DNA of 64,000 nt from CAVVEQ01 sp963747315 (GCA_963747315.1 CAVVEQ010000013.1:930001-994000), one strand, 5' to 3'; shown: positions 52,264 through 61,882, counted from the stretch's first letter. The notes: generated from the letters alone by a model not told the origin. Translations and numbers: made by a program.

Positions 52264-52284
52264 GATTGATTTAACTCTCCCAAA

Positions 52285-53031
52285 CTATTTTGCCTTGCCC
52301 TGGTTCTTAACCGCTTCCATCGCTTTGGCAAGCGCCTCTTCATTACCCAGGTAATAATGCTTGATCGGTTTGAGCTCGTTATCCAGTTCGTACACCAGCG
52401 GGATTCCGGTTGGGATATTCAAACCGACGATCTCGTCCTCGGGGATGTTATCCAGGTATTTCACCAGCGCCCGCAGACTGTTTCCGTGGGCGGCGATGAG
52501 CACTTTTTTTCCGCCCTTCACCGAGGGCACGATCGTCCCGTGCCAGTAGGGTAGAAAACGCTCCACGGTGTCCTTTAGGCATTCGCAGGTGGGCAACTCG
52601 CTTTCGGTTAATCCCGCGTAGCGCGGATCCTTTCCCGGGTAGCGTTCATCAGTTTTTTCCAGCGCTGGCGGACGGGTATCGTAGCTGCGCCTCCAGATAT
52701 GGACCTGCTCCTCCCCGAATTTTGCCGCCATCTCGGCTTTATTCAATCCCTGCAGCGCCCCGTAATGGCGTTCGTTCAACCTCCAGGAGTTGATCACCGG
52801 CAGGTACATGCGGTCCATTTCGTCAAGCGCGATCCAAAGCGTACGGATCGCCCGTTTCAGGACAGAGGTGTAGCACAGGTCAAAATCGTACCCCCCCTCT
52901 TTGAGTGCTTTCCCCGCCTGGTGAGCTTCCTGGACACCTTTTACAGATAGGTCCACGTCCGTCCAGCCGGTGAAACGGTTTTCCATGTTCCAGGTGCTTT
53001 CGCCGTGCCGCAATAATACGATCTTGTACAT
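52285..53031 (-). CDS. gpmA: 2,3-bisphosphoglycerate-dependent phosphoglycerate mutase
   Basis: The 248-residue protein (ATG 53031, GGAGG 8 nt upstream) begins MYKIVLLRHGESTWN with the phosphorylated His, then RLNERHYGALQGLNKAEMA, and ends with AAHGNSLRALVKYLD (second His). It interconverts 3- and 2-phosphoglycerate. The open frame extends ~12 residues upstream without a ribosome site. Confidence 0.97.
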   Translation of the reverse strand: MYKIVLLRHGESTWNMENRFTGWTDVDLSVKGVQEAHQAGKALKEGGYDFDLCYTSVLKRAIRTLWIALDEMDRMYLPVINSWRLNERHYGALQGLNKAEMAAKFGEEQVHIWRRSYDTRPPALEKTDERYPGKDPRYAGLTESELPTCECLKDTVERFLPYWHGTIVPSVKGGKKVLIAAHGNSLRALVKYLDNIPEDEIVGLNIPTGIPLVYELDNELKPIKHYYLGNEEALAKAMEAVKNQGKAK

Positions 53032-53057
53032 ACTTTCCTCCATCTGGTAAATATATT

Positions 53058-53085
53058 TGTAGCGCAAGTTTTAGCTTGCGCTACA
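53058..53085. repeat. Perfect inverted repeat, terminator-like or dispersed palindrome
   Basis: TGTAGCGCAAG and CTTGCGCTACA (11 bp, perfect) around TTTTAG. It lies between the end of the ATPase gene (53110) and gpmA (53031). T runs are weak on both sides, so it may be a terminator or a REP-like dispersed element; copies elsewhere would distinguish them. Confidence 0.6.
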
Positions 53086-53109
53086 TTTAGTTCTGGTAAT
53101 CGTTTCAAC

Positions 53110-54222
53110 CTAGTTTATCGCGACCGGGTTCTCCGGATCTGCCGAGGGATCGAACAGATGGATCTTGTCCATGTTGAAGACCAGGTCGATCTCCTGCCCC
53201 ACGGTATAGCGCGAGCGCGGGTCAACCCGGGCGACGAAACTGTGATCACCGATGACAAGATACAGGTAGATCTCATTCCCCATCAATTCGGTCACATCCA
53301 CTTTGGCTCTCGTCTTCGCAATGTGGATACCGGGTGGCAGGAAGTCGGGATTATATATATCTTCCGGCCGGATCCCGAGAATCATTTCCTTATCGAGATG
53401 TTCTTTGTAAACTGCTTTGAGGGTATCGGGGACGTTGAAAACAAATTCCCCTGCAGTGATCACGATATCACCGCCCTGCTTGGTCAATTTGACCGGGAAG
53501 AAATTCATAGCCGGCGAGCCGATGAACCCAGCCACGAATTGATTCCTGGGATGATCGTACATGTTCTGCGGCGTATCCAGCTGCTGCAGGATGCCCCGGT
53601 TCATCACCGCGATGCGGGTGGCCATGGTCATGGCTTCCATCTGGTCGTGGGTCACATAGATGAAAGTGGTTTGCAGGCGCTGGTGCAGCTTGCTGATCTC
53701 GGCGCGGGTCTGCACACGCAGTTTGGCATCCAGGTTCGAAAGCGGTTCATCGAAGAGGAAGACCTTGGGTTCGCGCACAATGGCACGACCAACAGCCACT
53801 CGCTGTCGCTGCCCGCCGGAGAGTTCGCGCGGTTTGCGTTTAAGGAGCGCTTCGATCCCCAGGACTTTCGCTGCCGCTTCAACGCGTTCCTTGATCTTCA
53901 GCTTGTCGATCTTGCGTAGCTTAAGCCCGAAAGCCATGTTGTCATAGACAGTCATATGCGGGTAAAGCGCGTAGGACTGGAACACCATGGCGATGTCGCG
54001 GTCCTTAGGTGGAACTTCGTTCACCACCCGGTCGCCGATCAACACGCTTCCATCGGTCACTTCCTCCAGGCCGGCCAAACACCTCAGGGCGGTCGTCTTG
54101 CCGCAGCCCGATGGGCCCACCAGAACCAGGAACTCCTTGTCCTCGACTTCCAGGTTCAGGTTGTTCAGAGCCACAAAATCTCCGAACTTCTTCGTCACGT
54201 TCTTGTAAGTAACGCTTGCCAT
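53110..54222 (-). CDS. MalK/UgpC-type sugar ABC transporter ATPase
   Basis: The 370-residue protein has Walker A GPSGCGKTT, Q-loop MVFQSYALYPHMTVYDN, signature LSGGQRQRVAVGRAIVRE, Walker B VFLFDEPLSNLD and the switch His in VTHDQMEAM, plus a C-terminal MalK-type OB/TOBE domain (residues ~240-365, with GIRPEDI). Such ATPases often serve several sugar importers. No permease or binding protein is adjacent, so it is probably a shared ATPase (inference). AAGGAGG precedes the ATG. Confidence 0.93.
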   Translation of the reverse strand: MASVTYKNVTKKFGDFVALNNLNLEVEDKEFLVLVGPSGCGKTTALRCLAGLEEVTDGSVLIGDRVVNEVPPKDRDIAMVFQSYALYPHMTVYDNMAFGLKLRKIDKLKIKERVEAAAKVLGIEALLKRKPRELSGGQRQRVAVGRAIVREPKVFLFDEPLSNLDAKLRVQTRAEISKLHQRLQTTFIYVTHDQMEAMTMATRIAVMNRGILQQLDTPQNMYDHPRNQFVAGFIGSPAMNFFPVKLTKQGGDIVITAGEFVFNVPDTLKAVYKEHLDKEMILGIRPEDIYNPDFLPPGIHIAKTRAKVDVTELMGNEIYLYLVIGDHSFVARVDPRSRYTVGQEIDLVFNMDKIHLFDPSADPENPVAIN

Positions 54223-54372
54223 GTCTTCCTCCTTCCGGAATGAGTATAGTGATTTGATTATAGTGCCAAATTTTCTGGTAATGCAAGCGTTTTAAGTTAA
54301 TGCTGGATACGGAAAAATAATCATTCCCATCACAGAAGGGAATTGATTCTTCTCCTTACCAGGCAAGGGAAT

Positions 54373-55104
54373 TTATTGAGAGCAGAGTTTCTTCAACGAG
54401 TGATCCAGGATCACCATGACATCCGGGTGGTTTTGAAGGACGGATGCCGGGACCTCGGGAGTGACCGGACCAAAAAGCGCTTTGCAGAGGATATCTTTTT
54501 TTCCTAAACCATTCGCGAGCAAAATGATTTTTTTGGCTGCAATGATCGTCGCAATTCCCATGGTCAGGGCTTCCCGCGGATTATCGTTTTCGCTTTTAAA
54601 GTATTTTAAATTCTTTTCCCAGGTGTAGTCATCCACCCTGGCCGGATGTGATATCGCGGAGAAGGGTGTGCCCGGTTGGTTGAATCCGATATGCCCGTTC
54701 AAGCCTATCCCCAACACCTGCAGGTCTAGTCCTCCGCCATCGTTTATCAAGGCATCATAATCGCTGCAGAATTGTTCCGGATCGTCACAGAGTCCATCCA
54801 AAAAATGACAATTACCGATTTGCAGGTTCGTTTGCCGGTAAAATCGGTTGATCAGGGTGTGAGCGCAACTGGCGGGATGATCTTTGGGCAACCCGCGATA
54901 TTCATCCAATTGGAAAACCGTCACCTGGGAGAAATCGATTGCCCCATCCTTGTTCCGTGTTACGAGCTTATCAAAAAGTGGCAGGGTGGTTGCGCCGGTG
55001 GCAAAGCTGAGCCGGCTGGAAGGATACTTTTTTACCTGTGCGCTGATTTCGTCTGCGGTAACCTGCACCCAGTTTGATCGATCCTTGGAGATAATGATTT
55101 GCAT
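54373..55104 (-). CDS. nagB: Glucosamine-6-phosphate deaminase
   Basis: The 243-residue protein has SFATGATTLPLFDKLV, FQLDEYRGLPKDHPASCAH and the diagnostic GIGLNGHIGFNQPGTPF with the catalytic Asp/His region. It converts glucosamine 6-phosphate to fructose 6-phosphate and ammonia, feeding amino sugars into glycolysis. It is close in length to NagB (~240). The nearby MalK-type ATPase is consistent with sugar use but not proof of linkage. The active-site lid region is similar to NagB rather than 6-phosphogluconolactonase. Confidence 0.88.
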   Translation of the reverse strand: MQIIISKDRSNWVQVTADEISAQVKKYPSSRLSFATGATTLPLFDKLVTRNKDGAIDFSQVTVFQLDEYRGLPKDHPASCAHTLINRFYRQTNLQIGNCHFLDGLCDDPEQFCSDYDALINDGGGLDLQVLGIGLNGHIGFNQPGTPFSAISHPARVDDYTWEKNLKYFKSENDNPREALTMGIATIIAAKKIILLANGLGKKDILCKALFGPVTPEVPASVLQNHPDVMVILDHSLKKLCSQ

Positions 55105-55211
55105 GGTTACGCTTAACCCGGTAGGTGTCTGCGGATATTCTTTCGATCCTATTCTAATCCCATCCCAGAAAATAGATTCAATGTCTATTCAGATTGGATG
55201 AATGAGATCCA

Positions 55212-56165
55212 TCATTCAAGTGAGGTATCAAAAAAGTCTGTCAATCTCCGATCGTATTCCGGCCGGTTTTTATCCTCCCGGTAGGCGAGGGCATGCTCAC
55301 AACCATGGATGATCCAACTGGGTGTTCCGGGAACAACCCTCAACAAGGCTTTCATGTTCTCGATCGGGATCACATCGTCTGTATCGCAATGGATCAACAT
55401 GAGTGGACGCGGAGGGATCCGGGAAATCTCATTTATCGGGCGGGAATCGGTAAAATCATAGCCGTATAACAGGCGCGTCATCCAAACCGTGGGAATAATA
55501 AAGATCTTCGGAAGACCTGTTTCCTTTTGAACATTTCGTTCCAAAATGGGAAGTATCTCGGAAAAGGCACTGTCAACAGCTACAGCTCCGATATCTTCCT
55601 CCTCTGCTGCAGCACCGATGACCGATGCCGCGCCAAGCGAATACCCGAATACACCGATTTTTCCGGGTTCATATCCCTTCTCCTCCAGCCAGTCCACCGC
55701 TCCCAATACATCCTTGCGTTCTTTCAAACCAAAGGTGTAGCGGGAATCGCTGCTCTCGCCGTGCCCGCGCAGATCGATCATTAGTACGGAAATCCCTTTT
55801 TCATGGAAAGCATTGGCAAACTCGACGAAATGTCCGGCAAATGCTTTTGTCCGGCTGTCATCCCGGCCGTGAACAAAAATGACCGCCCGCTCGTTTTCCT
55901 CAGATGGAATGAACCAGGCAGCGATGGTGGCATCACCGGTCCGTGCCGGAAAGGTCACATTTTCATATGCCAAGCCATACTTGCCCGGGTTGGCGGTCGG
56001 GTCAAAGACTCTTTTGGGCATGGTCAGCTGGGTTGCCGCAACCACCCCGACCGCCAGGAACAGGATCACCAAGAGGCATACAATTCCAAGAATCACCCAA
56101 AGGGTGATTTTCCATGCGTTATGTTTGGATTTCAGCTTATCGGGGGATGATAGGTTGTTCTTCAT
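55212..56165 (-). CDS. Membrane-anchored alpha/beta hydrolase
   Basis: The 317-residue protein (second ATG, 56165, has GGAGGG 8 nt upstream; ATG 56171 is too close) has one N-terminal membrane helix (residues ~20-45), then a hydrolase domain: FVHGRDDSR, nucleophile GYSLGAAS, HCDTDDVIP (acid) and HGCEHALAY (His). Family members are esterases or peptidases; the substrate is unknown. It is transcribed away from nrdR. Confidence 0.8.
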   Translation of the reverse strand: MKNNLSSPDKLKSKHNAWKITLWVILGIVCLLVILFLAVGVVAATQLTMPKRVFDPTANPGKYGLAYENVTFPARTGDATIAAWFIPSEENERAVIFVHGRDDSRTKAFAGHFVEFANAFHEKGISVLMIDLRGHGESSDSRYTFGLKERKDVLGAVDWLEEKGYEPGKIGVFGYSLGAASVIGAAAEEEDIGAVAVDSAFSEILPILERNVQKETGLPKIFIIPTVWMTRLLYGYDFTDSRPINEISRIPPRPLMLIHCDTDDVIPIENMKALLRVVPGTPSWIIHGCEHALAYREDKNRPEYDRRLTDFFDTSLE

Positions 56166-56534
56166 AAGCATGACCCTCCATCAAATTAGGATCACCTTAT
56201 GCGTTGCATATCCACCCTGCTTATTTGGGAACGATTATAAAGGTGGACAGTGGTCTACTTTCACTATACTACGATTATGATCTTTTTCAATCGATTTCAC
56301 AGCGGGAGGAATGTTAAAGAATTCTACCCGTTATATTAAAATATTGGATTTCTTAAGAATTGGTGTGGCATTCTTCTTGCAGCACCCCGTCAAACGTGCT
56401 AGAATGGGAACGGTAAATGTACGGGCGATTTGGTGTAAATACCGCCATATATGGTGGATTTTACCTCAAATCGGTTTCTTCCCCCTTCCGGTACGATTGG
56501 GGGTATTAACGGATATGTTTTTAGGAGAGGAACC
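56166..56534. other. Intergenic region upstream of nrdR
   Basis: A 369-nt region without a gene. The half nearest nrdR holds an extended -10 (TGCTAGAAT, 56397-56405), a palindrome at 56442-56457 and an AGGAGAGG ribosome site just before the nrdR start. The remainder is AT-rich with nothing recognised. Short open frames here have no ribosome site or family resemblance. Confidence 0.6.
56442..56457. promoter_or_regulatory. Near-perfect palindrome upstream of nrdR, candidate NrdR box
   Basis: CCGCCATATATGGTGG is self-complementary except one pair. NrdR binds 16-bp palindromes (core near ATATAT) in front of ribonucleotide-reductase genes, usually as a pair; only one copy is plain here. Position in the 5' leader of nrdR-nrdJ fits autoregulation. 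Confidence 0.45.
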
Positions 56535-56984
56535 TTGCGCTGCCCTTACTGCCAACACGATCAATCCTCTGTTCTGGATACCACCCACGATAACCGCGGC
56601 GGGGTGCGCCGACGCAGGCAGTGCGATAACTGCCGTCAGCGCTTCAGCACCTATGAGCGCCCCATACTCAACACCCCCTTGATCGTGAAGAAGGACGGCA
56701 CGCGCGAGGAATTCGACCGGGAAAAGCTCACCGACGGGCTGCGCCTGGCCTGCACCAAGCGCCCCGTTCCCGCCGGGCAGATCGACCAGCTTGTCGCTGA
56801 GATCGAAACCTCCCTGCAGCAGCTTGGCCGTGCCGAAGTATCCTCCCGCGTGGTCGGCGATATGGCCATCGCCGGATTGAAAAAACTCGATCACATCGCC
56901 TACATCCGTTTCGCCATCGTCTACCTCCAGATGGACGACCTGCACCAGATCCGCGACGAGATCAATACCCTTCTGGAAGCCTAA
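56535..56984 (+). CDS. nrdR: Transcriptional repressor NrdR
   Basis: From TTG 56535 (AGGAGAGG upstream) the 149-residue protein begins LRCPYCQHDQSSVLD with the first zinc-ribbon Cys pair; the second is in CDNCRQRF. An ATP-cone domain (IVKKDGTREEFDREKLTDGL) follows. NrdR represses ribonucleotide-reductase genes according to bound ATP/dATP. The open frame upstream of TTG lacks family sequence. nrdJ follows 10 nt later, as expected. Codons mostly end in G or C. Confidence 0.96.
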   Translation: MRCPYCQHDQSSVLDTTHDNRGGVRRRRQCDNCRQRFSTYERPILNTPLIVKKDGTREEFDREKLTDGLRLACTKRPVPAGQIDQLVAEIETSLQQLGRAEVSSRVVGDMAIAGLKKLDHIAYIRFAIVYLQMDDLHQIRDEINTLLEA

Positions 56985-56994
56985 AGGTACCGCC

Positions 56995-59593
56995 ATGACA
57001 TCCAAGACCCAAAACCGTAACGGCCTCGAGACCACCCCGCCCCTGCCCACCACGCTGAATGAGATCACCCTCACCGAAAACGCCCGCCAGGTCCTCATCA
57101 AGCGCTACGTGCGCCGCGATGAGGAGCAGCAGCCGGCTGAATCGGTGGAGGAGATGTTCTGGCGGGTCGCCTTCCACGTTGCCCGGTCCGAGGAGCAGTA
57201 CGGCTGCGAAGTTCTCCCCATGGCGGAGAAATTCTATGAGCTGCTCAGCACCAAGCGCTTCTTCCCCAATTCCCCCACCTTCACCGGCGCAGGCACGCCC
57301 CTGGGGCAGCTGGCTGCCTGTTTTGTGCTGCCCATCAGCGACGATATGGGCCGCAAATCCAGCGGGATCTTCCAGACCCTGCGCGACGCCGCCCTCATCC
57401 AGCAGACCGGCGGCGGCAACGGCTTCTCCTTCTCGCACCTGCGCCCCAAGGGTACCCTGGTCAAAACATCTGCCGGGCAGGCTACCGGTCCGGTCGGCTT
57501 CCTGCGTGTCTATGACCACGCCTTCGGGGAGGTGGCCCAGGGCGGCACAAGGCGCGGGGCTAACATGGCTGTCCTGCGGGTGGATCACCCGGATGTGGAG
57601 GAATTCATCACCTGCAAGACCGACGAGAACCAGATCACCAACTTCAATATCTCGGTCGGGATCACCGACGCCTTCATGCAGGCCGTGGAAAGCGACGGCG
57701 GCTGGGACCTGAAGTTCCCGGATGTGCACGACCCGCGCTACCGCAACTTCGACGGCACCCTCGAGCAGGCCAGGGATGCAGGCATCCCGCTCAAGGTCTA
57801 CAAGCGCGTACGCGCCCGCGAGCTCTTCGAGAAGATCGTGAAGCAATCCCACCACAACGGCGAGCCCGGTTTGCTCTTCCTGGATGCCGCCAACCGCGGC
57901 AATCCCGTCCCGCATCTCTACCAGCTGGAAGCCACCAACCCCTGCGGCGAGCAATATTTGGGACCCTACGAGAACTGCTGCCTGGGTTCGATCAACCTGG
58001 CAGAGCACCTCGCCCCCGACCACCAGGTGGATTGGGAGAAGCTGCGCGAATCTACGGAAAATTCCACCCGCTTCCTGGATGATGTGGTGGACGCCAACAA
58101 GTACGTCCCGGCTGTGCCCCAGCTGGAGGAAGCCGCCCGCCGCAACCGCCGCATCGGCCTGGGCATCATGGGCCTGGCGGACCTGATGTACCACGTGGGC
58201 GTGCGCTACGGCTCCACCGAAGGGCAGGAATTCGGCGCGCAGGTGATGGAGTTCGTGCGCTACCACTCCATGATCACCAGCATCGACCTGGCCCGCGAGC
58301 GCGGCTCTTTCCCCGCCATCAAAGGCTCGATCTACGATCCCGAGAACCTCACCTGGGAACCGCCCTTCAGCATCGTGGCCTATGAGCACGACTGGGCGCG
58401 CCCCGAGGTGGACTGGAACCTGGTTACAACCGATATCCGCCTGAATGGCATCCGCAACGCCGCGCAGACCACCGTGGCCCCCACCGGCACCATCGCCACC
58501 GTGGCCGGCTGCGAGGGCTACGGCTGCGAGCCGGTCTTCGCCCTGGCCTATATCCGGCACGTGAACGACAACGGCAAGGACCTGCAGCTCACCTACACCA
58601 GCCCGCTCTTCGAGGAAGCCCTGATCGGCTCCGGGCTGGATGAAGAAACCCGTACCAATATTGTGGAGCAGGTCAAGAACGAGGGTTCCTGCCAGAACGT
58701 GTTCGAGCTCCCGCCGGCCATCCGCGACGTGTTCGTCGTTTCGCAGGATGTGAACGCCGAGGAGCATGTGCGCATGCAGGCCGCCCTGCAGGCTTTTGTG
58801 GATAATTCACTCTCCAAGACGATCAACTTCCCCGCCTCCGCCACGCGCGGAGGATGTGGCCGCGGCCTATACCCTGGCCTGGGAGCTGGGCTGCAAGGGC
58901 ATCACCGTGTATGTCACCGGCTCGCGCGAGAAGGTTGTGCTGGAGACCCAGGCAACGGTCAGCAAGAAATCCGACACCGCCGTGGTCAACCCCGAGACCG
59001 GCGCCGCGGCGCCCGCCGCCGAGCAGCCCGTGCTCTGGCAGTGGACCAAGAAGCCGCGCCCGCGCTACCTGGTGGGCTACACCTTTTCGGTGGAAACCCC
59101 CCTCGGGAAAGCCTTCATCACCATCAACGAGAACGGCGAGAACCAGCCCTTTGAGGTCTTTATCAACACCGCCAAGGCCGGCTCGGATACCGCCGCGGTC
59201 AGCGAGGCCATCGGCCGCCTGGTGAGCTATGTGTTGCGCATTTCCTCGCCGGTGGAGCCCTCCGAGCGCATCCAGGAGGTGATCAGGCAGCTGAATGGCA
59301 TCGGCGGCGGACGCAGCCTGGGCTTCGGCCCCAAGCGCGTGCGGTCCTTGCCGGATGGCGTCTCGCAGGTGCTTTCGGAGTATATCCAGCAGCGCGCCGA
59401 GCGGCTGCTGAAGGAACAGCCTGTCGCGGTGAAGGAAACCGATGCTGAACCCATCAAGGTGGAAATTCCCGCGCAGGATAAGAAGCAGCCCTTATTGAAG
59501 ATCGGCGACCTGTGCCCCGAGTGCGGCCAGGCGGCGGTGATCAATGAGGAGGGCTGCCGGAAGTGCTATGCCTGCGGGTATAGTGAGTGCTAA
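56995..59593 (+). CDS. nrdJ: Adenosylcobalamin-dependent ribonucleotide reductase (class II), frameshifted
   Basis: Two frames make one ~865-residue NrdJ. The first has PNSPTFTGAGTPLGQLAACFVLP, TGGGNGFSFSHLRPKG, GTRRGANMAVLR, NPCGEQYLGPYENC (catalytic Cys and Glu), PTGTIATVAGCEGYGCEP and ends near KTINFPASAT. The second, starting about 58835, continues EDVAAAYTLAWELGCKGITVY and ends with a zinc-ribbon-like Cys cluster CPECG and CRKCYACGYSEC. Removing one base near 58848 joins them. The enzyme makes deoxyribonucleotides without oxygen using B12. The gene is strongly GC-rich at third positions, unlike its neighbours. Confidence 0.93.
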
Positions 59594-59606
59594 TACTGGA
59601 GAAATT

Positions 59607-59837
59607 ATGTCTAAAAGAAATGTTTACCACGTGACCTATAACAATAACCAATGGGAAGTAAAAAAAGTTGGGAATGATAAATCTTCAAGGGTTCATGATA
59701 CAAAGAAAGAGGCTGTTGATTCTGCGAATCAATTAGCAAAAAATCAAGAACCTTCTCAGATTGTTATTCATAAAAAAGATGGCAAAATCCAGGAAGAGAG
59801 AACTTACTCTAAGGATCCCTTTCCACCAAAAGGATAA
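59607..59837 (+). CDS. DUF2188 family small protein
   Basis: The 76-residue protein starts at ATG 59607 (GGAGA 6 nt upstream). NVYHVTYNNNQWEVKKVG and DTKKEAVDSANQLAKNQ, then VIHKKDGKIQEERTY, fit the DUF2188 fold, short beta-sheet proteins of unknown function often found in mobile or accessory DNA. It opens the AT-rich island after nrdJ, with a clear change of codon use. Confidence 0.75.
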   Translation: MSKRNVYHVTYNNNQWEVKKVGNDKSSRVHDTKKEAVDSANQLAKNQEPSQIVIHKKDGKIQEERTYSKDPFPPKG

Positions 59838-59863
59838 GATACTTAATAATTTTTAGGTGGGAT

Positions 59864-61135
59864 ATGCAATTTGAAAATCTAAACAATATAATTAATAACG
59901 AAATCCGAATCTTACTTACTTCTGATTTGTTTCTTGATTGGTTCCGGCGAGAAAAATTTGAAGTAAACGATTATCTTATTATCAATAATTCAATCATGTT
60001 TAGAGATAATGTAAAAACAAAAAAATCAAAAAAATATTTGGGTCTTCGATTATTGAATAAAGACCTTTCAAAATATGAGATATTGGTCTTTACATTACCT
60101 GAGAATTTTAAAATAAAAAGATTTTCAAAAATAGATTCAAAATCTGCGTTAACCTTTACGACTGAGAATCTTGAATCAGAAATTATTTATGAAATAAGTA
60201 TATTGGGAAGGTTGGTATTTATTCTTATAGGAAGAATTGATGATATTCAAAGATTTGAAGTACAGATCTATCATTCACTTTTCAATAAATTGATTCTTGA
60301 TAAGCATTCGCCAAAATCAGTAGAAATTAATGGAAAAGATATTGTAATAAATGATTTGAATGATTTTGAATCACTCTGGGCAAATATTGAAGAAATAATT
60401 CTTGCATATTTCGATCCTAATCAGAAAAATATCGAATCATTTAAAGCCACATTTATTGATGCTCTCATCAAATTAAAATCTGAGGTTCATGTAAATCTTG
60501 AACTTCCGTTAATAAATCAACAATATCAAAATACTTTTATTGATCAAATTATTAATTCATTAAATGATAATCTCGATGAATATTATTCTTCCTTACAGAT
60601 ATTTAAAAATAATGAAGAGAAATCTAACCTAAATGACATTCTTAGAATCTCTTATAATTTTTCAGACCAAGCTCTAAAAATCCTGAAAATGATAATAAGT
60701 ATTTGTGATTTAAAACCAATTATTTTTTGGACGACTTTATCTGAGCAAATTTACCTTGAAGAATCATTTAATTCCTTGCCCTGGGAAAGAAATTCAAAGA
60801 AACCAAGCTTAGAAGGATATATAAACCTTATTCATGGTGCTCGGAATCGAGTCTTCCATAATATATTAAATTTTCAAAACACAATAGAAGTAAATATTGA
60901 AGGTATAAATATTCAGGCAAAAAGATTGCGAATTTTTTCAGATTTCAAATCAAAAAAGAATATTTTTGAATATGAAGATAAGGACTTAATAGATATCCTA
61001 ACCGAATTTACTAGATCTGAAGAAGAATATGTATCATTAGATTTTTGGGAACGGAATTATGAAATAATGAAATCATCCATTGAACTATTAAAGGCAATTA
61101 AATCGTCTTTAATTTCGATAAATAACTCAGAATGA
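59864..61135 (+). CDS. AT-rich orphan protein with HEPN-type RNxxxH motif
   Basis: The 423-residue protein is Ile/Asn/Lys-rich and I do not recognise its family. Near the C-terminus the sequence LIHGARNRVFHN has R327-N-x3-H332, which is the R-x4-H signature of HEPN ribonucleases, set in predicted helices as in that fold. The N-terminal two-thirds mixes strands and helices without known motifs. Base composition is far more AT-rich than surrounding genes. It follows the DUF2188 gene by 26 nt and precedes another AT-rich gene by 36 nt. HEPN proteins are frequent in toxin-antitoxin and defence systems; this is only a motif-level suggestion. Confidence 0.45.
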   Translation: MQFENLNNIINNEIRILLTSDLFLDWFRREKFEVNDYLIINNSIMFRDNVKTKKSKKYLGLRLLNKDLSKYEILVFTLPENFKIKRFSKIDSKSALTFTTENLESEIIYEISILGRLVFILIGRIDDIQRFEVQIYHSLFNKLILDKHSPKSVEINGKDIVINDLNDFESLWANIEEIILAYFDPNQKNIESFKATFIDALIKLKSEVHVNLELPLINQQYQNTFIDQIINSLNDNLDEYYSSLQIFKNNEEKSNLNDILRISYNFSDQALKILKMIISICDLKPIIFWTTLSEQIYLEESFNSLPWERNSKKPSLEGYINLIHGARNRVFHNILNFQNTIEVNIEGINIQAKRLRIFSDFKSKKNIFEYEDKDLIDILTEFTRSEEEYVSLDFWERNYEIMKSSIELLKAIKSSLISINNSE

Positions 61136-61171
61136 ATTTATAAATAATCTTTGAATAATGGGATTAATTAA

Positions 61172-61882
61172 ATGTGTTCAAAAACCAGTATTGAAATAGT
61201 CCGTATCTTTGATAAAGATTTTCCAGTAAATATTCCCGATGATTTAGGGGATAAACCTCTCGAAGTGGTCAATGAAAAAGGAGATATTCTCGCAATTTTT
61301 TATAATTCCTCATGTTTGATAAATAAACCAAAGGAATTGGAAAAGTTTATCCTAGAATATGATGTCTTTTTTGATCAAGATCTTACTCATATAGATACAG
61401 ATCCAGAAGACACAGATGAAGATGCTATTTCTGAGCGAGAAGAATGGATAAAAGAACATCCTAATTTTGATAAATATCAATTTACCTGGAAAATAAAGAG
61501 AGAAATACAAGTATTTTCTGCCATCTGCCGCTTAACATTCCCCTTCCATTTGTCAAAAACTGTAGAAGAAGATTGTTACACAAGATTTAACTGGTGGGGA
61601 GTGGACTGTTTTGATGAAATTTCTGAATTAGCTTTTACTTATGAAAATATATCAATCATTGCGAAAATCTTAGATATCTTATTTAATACACAAAATTCAA
61701 GTGAATTCACGGAGTGTATAGAAAAATATTTAAATAATCTTCATGAAAATAGGTTCCTCTACGACCATTCTGAATTGCTTTTTAATTGTGAAAATATTGA
61801 TCGATGCATTGAAATAGCAGACGGAATAAATAATAATGAAATAATTGAATATTTATCAGATTATAAAAAACACCTTTCTTAA
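61172..61882 (+). CDS. Acidic AT-rich orphan protein
   Basis: The 236-residue protein is acidic (for example DTDPEDTDEDAISEREEW) with several Cys and Trp residues and a helical C-terminus. I do not recognise it. An acidic partner downstream of a HEPN-motif gene could be an immunity protein or antitoxin, but nothing in its sequence shows this. It shares the AT-rich composition of the island. Confidence 0.5.
   Translation: MCSKTSIEIVRIFDKDFPVNIPDDLGDKPLEVVNEKGDILAIFYNSSCLINKPKELEKFILEYDVFFDQDLTHIDTDPEDTDEDAISEREEWIKEHPNFDKYQFTWKIKREIQVFSAICRLTFPFHLSKTVEEDCYTRFNWWGVDCFDEISELAFTYENISIIAKILDILFNTQNSSEFTECIEKYLNNLHENRFLYDHSELLFNCENIDRCIEIADGINNNEIIEYLSDYKKHLS

Noticed and set aside
54373..55104. 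6-phosphogluconolactonase
   Set aside because: The GLNGHIGFNQPG motif and overall order match NagB rather than Pgl.
56962..58767. 601-codon open frame on the minus strand opposite nrdJ
   Set aside because: It is the antisense shadow of a GC-rich gene with NNC/NNG codons; it has no ribosome site or recognisable domain, and the plus strand is clearly NrdJ.
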